Origin: Erythrobacter sp. YT30 | GTDB taxonomy: Bacteria > Pseudomonadota > Alphaproteobacteria > Sphingomonadales > Sphingomonadaceae | Direction of reading: 5' to 3' | DNA length: 64,000 bases | Assembly (NCBI RefSeq): GCF_001542875.1 | Contig: NZ_LMAF01000001.1 | Span: 806,001-870,000, forward strand | Shown here: piece after piece, positions 57,043 through 64,000 of the stretch | How positions within the stretch are numbered: the stretch's first letter is position 1 | How the letters are laid out: every line of letters starts with the position of its first letter | The notes under the pieces: model-generated | Told to the model about the DNA's origin: nothing | Database searches by the model: none | Seen by the model: the letters and a program-made list of their open reading frames with translations, nothing else | Position numbers and translations under genes: made by a program

Positions 57043-58407
57043 TTACCGCATGCGACCTTTCAATTTAGCCTTTTTGATTAGATCGCCGTATTGGTGCGCG
57101 AGCAGGTGCGACTGAACCTGGCTGAGCGTATCGACCGTCACGTTCACGACGATCAACAAGCTCGTACCGCCAAGGAACAGCGGAATGCCGGTTTGAGCGA
57201 TCATGTATTCGGGGATCACACAGACAGCGGTCAGGTAAATCGCGCCAACCACTGTGATGCGGGTCAGCACATATTCGAGATAATCCGCCGTGCGCTTGCC
57301 GGGACGAATGCCGGGGATGAAACCGCCATTCTTTTTGAGGTTATCCGCTGTCTCTTCGGGGTTGAACACAACTGCGGTGTAGAAGAAGCAGAAGAAGATG
57401 ATTCCGATGCCATAGAGCGCCATGTAGATCGGCTGTCCGTGTGCAAGATATTGGTTGAGCGTCACGATGACACCGCCAAAGGTGCTGTCAGTATCAACCG
57501 AGTTGCCGGCGAATTGCGAAATCGTCAGCGGCAAAAGCAGCAGCGAGCTTGCAAAAATCGGCGGAATAACACCTGCAGTGTTGAGCTTAAGCGGGAGGTG
57601 CGAACTGTCTGCCTGCATCATACCGCGCTGCGTTGCGCGCTTGGGATACTGGATCAACAGGCGGCGCTGTGCGCGCTCGACAAAGCTGATGAGGAGGATC
57701 AGCACCACGACCATCACGATGAAAGCGATGATGATTGTTGGTGAGATCGAACCGGTGCGGCCGCCCTCGAACAGGTTGGTCGCAAAGGTCGGGAATTGCG
57801 CAACGATACCCGCCATAATTATGAGCGAAACGCCATTGCCGATCCCGCGTGAGGTGATCTGCTCACCCAGCCAGAGGAGGAACATGGTGCCGCCAACAAG
57901 GCTGATCACAGCGCCGACGCGAAACATGTATCCTGGGTTCACAACGGCGGAAATGCCATTGGCAGCGCCGAAGCTTTCAAGCCCCGAGGCGAGGAAATAA
58001 CCCTGAATCGCGCACAGGAACACGGTGCCATAGCGCGTATACTGGTTGAGCTTTTGCCGACCCGTCGCGCCCTCTTTCTTGAGAGCTGCCAGCGTTGGGT
58101 GAAGCGCCGATGCCATCTGAACCACAATCGACGCGGTGATATACGGCATAACGCCCAGCGCAATCAGGCTCATCCGCTCAAGCGAACCACCCGAAAACGT
58201 GTTGAAGATGTCAAGAATTCCGCCTCGGCCAAGATCGGCGAGATTCTGCAACGCAGCTGGGTTAACACCGGGCAACGGAATAAAGCTCAAAAACCGGAAG
58301 ACAATGAGCGCACCAATGGTGAACCAGATGCGCTGGCGCAATTCTGTCGCTTGAGCAAAATTGCCCAAGTTCATATTGCTTGCGATGTTATCGGCGCGTG
58401 AAGCCAT
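57043..58407 (-). CDS. secY: Preprotein translocase subunit SecY
   Basis: The 454-residue SecY has ten transmembrane segments. GVMPYITASIVVQ near TM2 and ITSRGIGNGVSLII are characteristic. It is placed between rplO and adk, as in most bacteria. It forms the protein-conducting channel with SecE and SecG. Confidence 0.97.
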   Translation of the reverse strand: MASRADNIASNMNLGNFAQATELRQRIWFTIGALIVFRFLSFIPLPGVNPAALQNLADLGRGGILDIFNTFSGGSLERMSLIALGVMPYITASIVVQMASALHPTLAALKKEGATGRQKLNQYTRYGTVFLCAIQGYFLASGLESFGAANGISAVVNPGYMFRVGAVISLVGGTMFLLWLGEQITSRGIGNGVSLIIMAGIVAQFPTFATNLFEGGRTGSISPTIIIAFIVMVVVLILLISFVERAQRRLLIQYPKRATQRGMMQADSSHLPLKLNTAGVIPPIFASSLLLLPLTISQFAGNSVDTDSTFGGVIVTLNQYLAHGQPIYMALYGIGIIFFCFFYTAVVFNPEETADNLKKNGGFIPGIRPGKRTADYLEYVLTRITVVGAIYLTAVCVIPEYMIAQTGIPLFLGGTSLLIVVNVTVDTLSQVQSHLLAHQYGDLIKKAKLKGRMR

Positions 58408-58525
58408 AATGCTCTATCGATCCTGGTTGTCTGCTGGGTCAGCTCGCAGGCCGAACGCAGCGCAGACACACTAAGTAGGGAGCGAGAGGCCCTTTGTCGA
58501 ACCCCTCGTATGCCCTTTTATCCGA

Positions 58526-59029
58526 TTATTCGCTCTTGGCGGCTTTCGCAGCTTTGACTTCGGCATTGATAGGCGCGGTCACTTCGACGCTGCCGCCAGC
58601 CTTTTCGACCGCCGCAATTGCGCCTTTGGTAGCGCCAGCAACAACGAATTTAGCCTTAGCTTTGATCTCGCCTTTGCCGAGCAGACGGACACCGTCCTTA
58701 CCGCCGCGAACCAATCCGCATTCGCGCAGCGCTTCTTCGGTGATGTCTTTTTTGCCATCGAGCTTCTTCGCGTCGATCCATTTCTGGACCATGCCGATGT
58801 TTACCTCGGCAAAATCCTTGCCAAACGGGTTGTTAAAGCCACGCTTTGGCAGACGCATGTGAAGCGGCATCTGGCCGCCTTCAAAGCCTTTGATGGCCAC
58901 ACCAGAACGGCTCTTTTGGCCCTTCTGACCGCGCGCTGCAGTTTTGCCTTTGCCAGAGCCGATACCACGGCCCACACGCATGCGGCCTTTACGGGCGCCT
59001 GCATTGTCACGGATGTCTGTAAGTTTCAT
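58526..59029 (-). CDS. rplO: 50S ribosomal protein L15
   Basis: The 167-residue L15 starts [20 protein letters not shown] and has [18 protein letters not shown] and [18 protein letters not shown]. The C-terminal Ala/Lys-rich tail ([10 protein letters not shown]) is slightly longer than E. coli. The ATG 59029 is the family start; the frame continuing to 59095 is not used. Confidence 0.96.
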   Translation of the reverse strand: MKLTDIRDNAGARKGRMRVGRGIGSGKGKTAARGQKGQKSRSGVAIKGFEGGQMPLHMRLPKRGFNNPFGKDFAEVNIGMVQKWIDAKKLDGKKDITEEALRECGLVRGGKDGVRLLGKGEIKAKAKFVVAGATKGAIAAVEKAGGSVEVTAPINAEVKAAKAAKSE

Positions 59030-59098
59030 AATTGCACTCGCTTTCGCTTTTCTTCGCGCTGAAAGATTGAGGCCCCGCATTTGCGAGGCCTCCAATAT

Positions 59099-59275
59099 TT
59101 AGTCCACAACCTCAACCAGATGCGGGATCTTGGCGATCGCGCCGCGAACTTCAGGGGTATCCTTCCGCTCGACGATCTTGTGCATCTTGTTCAGCCCAAG
59201 ACCGATCAGGATCTTGCGCTGGCTTTCTGGACGACGGATCGGCGAACCGATCTGCTTGATCTTGATGGTAGCCAT
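59099..59275 (-). CDS. rpmD: 50S ribosomal protein L30
   Basis: This 58-residue protein reads [19 protein letters not shown] at its N-terminus, then [20 protein letters not shown], and ends HLVEVVD. It is the L30 of the spc operon, between rpsE and rplO. The stop is TAA at 59101-59099. Confidence 0.96.
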   Translation of the reverse strand: MATIKIKQIGSPIRRPESQRKILIGLGLNKMHKIVERKDTPEVRGAIAKIPHLVEVVD

Positions 59276-59281
59276 TGTCGA

Positions 59282-60106
59282 TTACTCCACAACTGCTGCG
59301 GCGTCGGCTTCTGCCTCTGCCTTGTTGGCGCCGCCGCGACCCAGAAGGTCGGCAACTTTCTTGCCGCGACGCTGAGCCACAGACTTCGGTGAAGTCTGAT
59401 CAGTCAACGCCTCGAAAGTGGCGCGGATCATGTTGTAAGGGTTGGATGTGCCGACCGACTTGGTCACCACGTCTGCAACACCAAGGCTCTCGAATACCGC
59501 ACGCATCGGACCACCAGCGATGATGCCGGTTCCCGGAGGCGCGGTGCGAACGGTGACCTTGCCAGCGCCAAAACGGCCATTGCCATCATGGTGCAGCGTG
59601 CGGCCTTCCTTGAGCGGGACGCGGATCATCTTCTTACGAGCAGCGGCAGTTGCCTTCGTGATCGCTTCAGGCACTTCGCGTGCTTTACCGTGGCCAAAGC
59701 CAACGCGGCCCTGACCATCGCCGACAACGACGAGAGCTGCAAAGCCAAAGCGCTTACCACCCTTAACCGTCTTGGAGACGCGGTTGATGTGGACGAGCTT
59801 CTCGATGATGCCATCATCTTCTTCCTCACGGCGACCACGGCCACCGTCACGGCCTCCGCGACCACGACCACGTCCACCGCGATCATTGCCGCCGCGCCCA
59901 CGTCCGCCACGCTCACGCGGCTGACCTTCGGCACCTTGAGCAGCGGACTGATTGTCAGCAGCTTCGGAAGGGGTCTGCGCAACAGCAGGAGTTTCAGCGT
60001 CGGCCTTGGCCTTCTGAACCTCGATCGTGTCGCCCTCTTGCGGCGTCAGCGCTTCTTCAACCTTGGCTTCTGCCGGCTGTTCTTCGGTCTTTTTTTCGTC
60101 TGCCAT
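59282..60106 (-). CDS. rpsE: 30S ribosomal protein S5 with long N-terminal extension
   Basis: The 274-residue product has the S5 core from about residue 98 ([48 protein letters not shown]). The first 97 residues are an addition: an acidic, Glu/Ala/Gln-rich part (1-60) followed by an RG-rich part (about 63-92, with [20 protein letters not shown] repeats). E. coli S5 is 167 residues. The region may bind RNA or be disordered. I recall alphaproteobacterial S5 proteins with extended N-termini, though the RG repeat is striking. Confidence 0.94.
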   Translation of the reverse strand: MADEKKTEEQPAEAKVEEALTPQEGDTIEVQKAKADAETPAVAQTPSEAADNQSAAQGAEGQPRERGGRGRGGNDRGGRGRGRGGRDGGRGRREEEDDGIIEKLVHINRVSKTVKGGKRFGFAALVVVGDGQGRVGFGHGKAREVPEAITKATAAARKKMIRVPLKEGRTLHHDGNGRFGAGKVTVRTAPPGTGIIAGGPMRAVFESLGVADVVTKSVGTSNPYNMIRATFEALTDQTSPKSVAQRRGKKVADLLGRGGANKAEAEADAAAVVE

Positions 60107-60108
60107 TC

Positions 60109-60453
60109 TTAGAACTCCAGCCCGCCTTCGCGAGCGGCATCGGCCAGCGCCTTTACGCGGCCATGAAACAGGAACCCGCCGCGATCAAACACGACAGTGG
60201 TGACGCCAGCCTTCTTCGCAGCAGCAGCGATGTCTTTGCCAACCTTGGCAGCGGCATCGACATTTGCACCCGATGACTTTTCACCAAGAGTGGACGCCGC
60301 TGCGACCGTCTTGCCTTCGGCATCGTTGATGATCTGCGCATAGATATGCCGGCCAGTGCGGTGCACCGACAGACGTGGCTTATCGCCAGCGCGCGCACGC
60401 AGAGCCGTGCGGACACGGCGGCGGCGACGTTCAAAAAGGGAAAGCTTTGCCAT
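60109..60453 (-). CDS. rplR: 50S ribosomal protein L18
   Basis: The 114-residue L18 starts [20 protein letters not shown] and contains [19 protein letters not shown] and [19 protein letters not shown]. It binds 5S rRNA. The ATG 60453 is one base after the rplF stop. Confidence 0.95.
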   Translation of the reverse strand: MAKLSLFERRRRRVRTALRARAGDKPRLSVHRTGRHIYAQIINDAEGKTVAAASTLGEKSSGANVDAAAKVGKDIAAAAKKAGVTTVVFDRGGFLFHGRVKALADAAREGGLEF

Positions 60454-60454
60454 C

Positions 60455-60988
60455 TTACTTCTTCTTCCCTTCCTTGCGGAAGATATACTCACCGCGATAC
60501 TTAATACCCTTGCCCTTGTAAGGCTCAGGCTTGCGGAACTCGCGGATTTCGGCAGCGAATTGGCCAACGGCCTGCTTATCGATGCCGCTGATTTCGACCG
60601 TTGTCTGATCCGGCGTTTTCACTTCGAGACCTTCTGGCACAGTGAGATCGACATCGTGGCTGAAACCCAGTTCCAGCTTCAAAGTCTTTCCCTGTGCCTT
60701 GGCACGATAACCAACACCTGATATCTCAAGCGTCTTTGAAAAGCCCTCGGTCACACCTTCAACCAGGTTCGACACAAGTGTGCGCTGCATGCCCCAGAAG
60801 GAGCGCGCTTGCTTGGTGTCGTTGGCCGGGTTGACCTGGATTTCATCGCCTTCGACTTTGTAGTCGATAAGATCAGACAGGCCCATGGAAAGAGTGCCCT
60901 TGGGCCCCTTCACGCTCAGCGTGCCGTTATCGATCGTAGCGGTAACGCCGCTTGGGATCGCAACCGCTTTCTTACCAATGCGGCTCAT
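60455..60988 (-). CDS. rplF: 50S ribosomal protein L6
   Basis: The 177-residue L6 has [14 protein letters not shown] at the N-terminus and [22 protein letters not shown] at the end. The start overlaps the rpsH stop by one base (TGATG). Confidence 0.96.
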   Translation of the reverse strand: MSRIGKKAVAIPSGVTATIDNGTLSVKGPKGTLSMGLSDLIDYKVEGDEIQVNPANDTKQARSFWGMQRTLVSNLVEGVTEGFSKTLEISGVGYRAKAQGKTLKLELGFSHDVDLTVPEGLEVKTPDQTTVEISGIDKQAVGQFAAEIREFRKPEPYKGKGIKYRGEYIFRKEGKKK

Positions 60989-61383
60989 CAGAACACCTCC
61001 GCGAGCACTTCACCGCCGACGTTATTCTCACGCGCTTCGTTGTCCGAAAGGACACCACGCGGGGTCGAGACGATGGTGATGCCAAGGCCGTTACGCACAG
61101 TCGGCAGTTCTTTCGAACCCGAATAGACGCGGCGGCCAGGCTTGGAAACGCGGCTCACATGCTTGATCGCAGGCTCGCCTTCGAAATATTTGAGCTCAAT
61201 CCGCAGAGCTGGGTGCTTGCCCGATGCGTCTTCGCTGTAGCCACGGATGTAGCCCTCGCGCTGAAGCACTTCGAGAACGTTCGCACGCAGTTTCGACGCG
61301 GGCGAAAGGACGCTATCCTTCTTCGCCTGCTGGCCGTTGCGGATGCGGGTGAGCATATCACCCAGAGGATCGGTCATAGCCAT
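60988..61383 (-). CDS. rpsH: 30S ribosomal protein S8
   Basis: The 131-residue S8 starts [18 protein letters not shown] and ends with [20 protein letters not shown] and GGEVLAEVF. In E. coli S8 also represses the spc operon by binding mRNA near rplE; whether that applies here cannot be seen. Confidence 0.96.
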   Translation of the reverse strand: MAMTDPLGDMLTRIRNGQQAKKDSVLSPASKLRANVLEVLQREGYIRGYSEDASGKHPALRIELKYFEGEPAIKHVSRVSKPGRRVYSGSKELPTVRNGLGITIVSTPRGVLSDNEARENNVGGEVLAEVF

Positions 61384-61394
61384 ATCTTAATTCC

Positions 61395-61700
61395 TCACCA
61401 GCTCGACTTGGTCAGGCCTGGGATCAGGCCCTTGTTGCCGAGATCGCGCAGTTCGATACGGTTGATGCCGAACTTGCGGTAATAGCCGCGCGGGCGGCCG
61501 GTGGTGGCGCAACGATTGCGCACGCGGGTCGGGTTTGCATTGCGCGGCAGTTCAGCCATTTTGAGACGAGCCATCAGGCGCTCGCTCTCATCAAGCGATT
61601 GGTCATTCGCAATCGCTTTCAGCTTCTCATACTTCGCTGCGTACTGTTTCACGAGCTTCTTGCGGCGCTCGTTTTTGTTAATCGAACTCAGTTTCGCCAT
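61395..61700 (-). CDS. rpsN: 30S ribosomal protein S14
   Basis: The 101-residue S14 is the longer, zinc-free type, without the CxxC pairs of the C+ form. [20 protein letters not shown] starts it; [20 protein letters not shown] and [10 protein letters not shown] end it. Confidence 0.96.
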   Translation of the reverse strand: MAKLSSINKNERRKKLVKQYAAKYEKLKAIANDQSLDESERLMARLKMAELPRNANPTRVRNRCATTGRPRGYYRKFGINRIELRDLGNKGLIPGLTKSSW

Positions 61701-61761
61701 GGACTTAAGCTCTCTTCTCTTGAGTTGTTTCGTTCATCATAAGAATTGCGCGGGGGCGTAA

Positions 61762-62337
61762 TTACGCCGCCTCCTTCTCTTCGTTCATTCCCTGGAATGG
61801 GAAGCCGAACAGACGGAGAAGCTCGCGCGCCTCTTCATCGGTTTGGGCGGTGGTGGTGACGATAATGTCCATCCCACGCACTTTTTCGATCTTGTCGTAC
61901 GAGATCTCTGGGAACACGATCTGCTCTTTCAAACCCATCGCGTAATTGCCGCGTCCGTCAAAGGACTTGGCGTTGAGACCACGAAAGTCACGGATGCGCG
62001 GCATCGCAACGGTCACCAAGCGATCCATGAATTCGTACATGCGATCACGGCGCAAGGTGACCTTGCAACCGATAGGCATGCCTTCGCGCAGCTTGAACTG
62101 AGCGATCGATTTCTTCGCCTTGGTGATGACCGGCTTTTGACCAGCGATCAGCGCCATTTCTTCAGCAGCCGTGGCTACTTTCTTCTTGTCCTGGCTCGCT
62201 TCGCCAACGCCCATGTTGAGCGTGACTTTTTCAAGCCGTGGGACTTGTAGGCGATTGGTGTAACCGAACTTTTCGGTCATCGCCTTGACGATTTCGTCCT
62301 CGTACTTGGACTTAAGACGGGGCGTATAATCAGCCAT
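61762..62337 (-). CDS. rplE: 50S ribosomal protein L5
   Basis: The 191-residue L5 contains [36 protein letters not shown] and [15 protein letters not shown]. It overlaps the rplX stop by eight bases. The family start is [10 protein letters not shown] at 62337; the frame extends five residues further. Confidence 0.96.
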   Translation of the reverse strand: MADYTPRLKSKYEDEIVKAMTEKFGYTNRLQVPRLEKVTLNMGVGEASQDKKKVATAAEEMALIAGQKPVITKAKKSIAQFKLREGMPIGCKVTLRRDRMYEFMDRLVTVAMPRIRDFRGLNAKSFDGRGNYAMGLKEQIVFPEISYDKIEKVRGMDIIVTTTAQTDEEARELLRLFGFPFQGMNEEKEAA

Positions 62338-62650
62338 CGATCGTCTCCCCACTCTTTACAGCGACGCGCACTTTCTTGCCGTCTTTTTCTTCGAACCGGA
62401 CGCGCGTAGGCTTGCCATCCTTGGGATCGGCGAGCGCAACTTTCGACAGGTGCATCGGCGCCGGATAACGGTCGATGCCGCTCTGCGGGTTTTGCTGGCT
62501 TGGCTTGCGGTGACGGGTCGCGATATTGATGCCTTCGACAATCACTTTGCCATCCTTGGGCATAACCTGCTGGACGGTGCCGGTGCGGCCCTTGTCCTTG
62601 CCGGACAGCACGACAACGCTGTCACCTTTTTTGATCTTTGCAGCACCCAT
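62330..62650 (-). CDS. rplX: 50S ribosomal protein L24
   Basis: The 106-residue L24 has [18 protein letters not shown], a KOW motif, and [18 protein letters not shown]. It is followed without gap by rplE. Confidence 0.95.
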   Translation of the reverse strand: MGAAKIKKGDSVVVLSGKDKGRTGTVQQVMPKDGKVIVEGINIATRHRKPSQQNPQSGIDRYPAPMHLSKVALADPKDGKPTRVRFEEKDGKKVRVAVKSGETIDG

Positions 62651-62652
62651 GA

Positions 62653-63021
62653 TCAGAGCACCTCCGGAGCAAGCGAAATGATTTTCATGAAGCCGCGTCC
62701 GCGCAGTTCGCGCACGACAGGGCCAAAGATACGAGTGCCAATGGGCTCTTCGCTCTTGTTCACGAGAACCGCTGCGTTGCTGTCAAAACGGATCACGCTG
62801 CCATCGGGACGACGAACGTCCTTCTTGGTGCGGACGATCACAGCGCGGTGAACGTCACCCTTTTTGACTTTAGCGCGCGGTTGAGCCTCTTTCACAGAGA
62901 CCACGATCACGTCGCCAACGGAAGCGAAACGACGCTTAGACCCGCCCAGCACCTTAATGCACTGGACGCGCTTTGCGCCGCTATTGTCCGCGACGTCGAG
63001 ATTGGATTGCATCTGGATCAT
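62653..63021 (-). CDS. rplN: 50S ribosomal protein L14
   Basis: The 122-residue L14 has [20 protein letters not shown] and [25 protein letters not shown], with pieces typical of the family. It starts the L14-L24-L5 group, 2 bases before rplX. Confidence 0.96.
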   Translation of the reverse strand: MIQMQSNLDVADNSGAKRVQCIKVLGGSKRRFASVGDVIVVSVKEAQPRAKVKKGDVHRAVIVRTKKDVRRPDGSVIRFDSNAAVLVNKSEEPIGTRIFGPVVRELRGRGFMKIISLAPEVL

Positions 63022-63094
63022 GGATCCGGTTCCTTCTCTTGGCTTGCTGGGACACCCGATTTCTGGCCGGGGCTCAGCAGTTCCTAGTTACGTC

Positions 63095-63397
63095 TTACTC
63101 TGCGCCGCCTGGAGTGACTTCTGCCACTTCCAGATCAGCCTCGATTGCCTGCACTCCGCCAGCCACGACGCGGTCTTTCACAGCCCATGTCTTGGTTTTG
63201 GAGATTGGCTTTGTCTCTTCGATACGAACGACATCACCCATGGCGTATTCGTTCTTCTCGTCGTGAGCGTGATACTTTTTCGAGCGACGGATGATCTTCC
63301 CGTAAAGCGGGTGCTTCACCTTGCGCTCGACCAGTACGGTCACGGTTTTGTCGGTCTTGTCGGAAGTGACAGTCCCGATCAGGATACGTTTCGGCAT
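63095..63397 (-). CDS. rpsQ: 30S ribosomal protein S17
   Basis: The 100-residue S17 contains [20 protein letters not shown] and [20 protein letters not shown]. The C-terminal tail of about 15 residues is longer than in E. coli (84 residues), as in other alphaproteobacteria. Confidence 0.95.
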   Translation of the reverse strand: MPKRILIGTVTSDKTDKTVTVLVERKVKHPLYGKIIRRSKKYHAHDEKNEYAMGDVVRIEETKPISKTKTWAVKDRVVAGGVQAIEADLEVAEVTPGGAE

Positions 63398-63408
63398 TGT
63401 CTACTCCC

Positions 63409-63615
63409 TCAAGCTTTCGCTGCCGAAGCAGCGCGCTCATTCTGAAGCGTCTTGATCTGCGCAATCGTCCGGCGGACGCGGCGCATTTCAGACGGGTTGT
63501 CCAATTGGTTGGTCGCAGCCTGGAAACGCAGATTGTACTGCTCACGCTTCAGCTCAGTGAGCTGGATCGAAAGCTGATCATCTGTCTTGGTGCGAAGATC
63601 GGCGATATCAGCCAT
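63409..63615 (-). CDS. rpmC: 50S ribosomal protein L29
   Basis: The 68-residue L29 has the helical pattern IQLTELKREQYNLRFQAATN and RRVRRTIAQIKTLQNERAAS-like end. Its start overlaps the rplP stop by one base (TAATG). Confidence 0.95.
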   Translation of the reverse strand: MADIADLRTKTDDQLSIQLTELKREQYNLRFQAATNQLDNPSEMRRVRRTIAQIKTLQNERAASAAKA

Positions 63616-64000
63616 TACTTGCCTCCTCCGAGGTGCGATGTGTCACCCAAACGGGCAACAACTTTGGTCTTGATCGGCAGCTTCATGGCGGCGCGCTCAA
63701 ATGCGAGCGCGGCCAATTGGCCATCAACGCCGTCGAGTTCGAACAGGATACGGCCTGGCTTCACGCGAGCAGCCCAGTATTCAACGGAGCCTTTGCCTTT
63801 ACCCTGACGGACTTCGGCAGGCTTCTTCGACACAGGCACGTCGGGGAACACGCGGATCCACAGACGACCCTGACGTTTCATCGCACGCGTAATGGCACGA
63901 CGAGCCGCCTCGATCTGACGAGCGGTGATACGCTCAGGCTCAAGCGCTTTGAGACCATAGGAGCCAAAGTTCAGCGTGGTGCCGCCTTTGGCATCGCCTT
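63615..64000 (-). CDS. rplP: 50S ribosomal protein L16, N-terminus outside window
   Basis: The frame continues beyond 64000, so the N-terminal residues are missing. The visible part includes [40 protein letters not shown], and [18 protein letters not shown], all L16. The methionine at 63881 is internal. L16 is needed for peptidyl transferase function and tRNA binding. Confidence 0.95.
   Translation of the reverse strand, partial: GDAKGGTTLNFGSYGLKALEPERITARQIEAARRAITRAMKRQGRLWIRVFPDVPVSKKPAEVRQGKGKGSVEYWAARVKPGRILFELDGVDGQLAALAFERAAMKLPIKTKVVARLGDTSHLGGGK

Overview
The window looks like chromosomal DNA of an alphaproteobacterium, most likely Sphingomonadales and probably Erythrobacteraceae (Erythrobacter or a close relative). 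This is an inference from recalled protein family resemblance, moderately high GC, many overlapping ATGA gene junctions, a GTTC-N7-GTTC LexA box in front of uvrA, the mdh/sucD/sucA/sucB/lpd layout, and a typical S10-spc-alpha ribosomal protein cluster. No rRNA, tRNA, CRISPR array, insertion sequence or prophage was recognised.

Layout. 0-13.9 kb is housekeeping and envelope metabolism: the end of a lytic transglycosylase, greB, rlmN, a BAAT-type hydrolase, a methyltransferase/MOSC pair, a PhzF-family protein, a glycine-zipper protein, a three-gene overlapping SDR / cytochrome b / molybdopterin-oxidoreductase set, a DUF1801 protein, a cyclopropane fatty acid synthase, an acyltransferase and an SDR. 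13.9-20.3 kb carries argG, a long non-coding stretch with its own terminator, an RlpA-like protein, an O-antigen-ligase-like protein and an FkbM methyltransferase. 20.3-22 kb carries a PAS histidine kinase overlapping its receiver protein. 22.3-24.5 kb is a compact, AT-richer island between a small lipoprotein gene and uvrA. It holds a retron: a structured RNA region, a 57-residue hydrophobic-tailed protein, an XRE-type HTH protein and a reverse transcriptase with the retron hallmarks NAxxH, YVDD and VTG. 24.5-34.1 kb has uvrA, a GH24 lysozyme, an iron/heme/cobalamin-type ABC importer, a SleB-type cell wall hydrolase and hypothetical proteins. 34.2-36.2 kb is a membrane GGDEF-EAL protein. 36.5-44.7 kb is a TCA cycle block (mdh, an unknown gene, sucD, sucA, sucB, a small lipoprotein, lpd) without sucC. 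44.8-51 kb has an amidase, a PepSY protein, a TRIC-type channel, two tandem paralogous secreted proteins and a serine hydrolase.

51.1-64 kb is the ribosomal protein region on the minus strand, reading rplP, rpmC, rpsQ, rplN, rplX, rplE, rpsN, rpsH, rplF, rplR, rpsE, rpmD, rplO, secY, adk and then rpsM, rpsK, rpoA, rplQ. It is interrupted between adk and rpsM by a SRPBCC-type secreted protein and an oppositely oriented lectin-like secreted protein, so the rpsM-rplQ part must have its own promoter. S5 carries a long acidic plus RG-rich N-terminal extension.

The candidate unusual system is the retron. The RNA would be reverse transcribed by the RT into RNA-linked DNA. The HTH protein and the 57-residue protein, encoded in the same apparent operon, are the only candidates for regulator and effector. 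All functional statements about it are inference from motifs and gene order.
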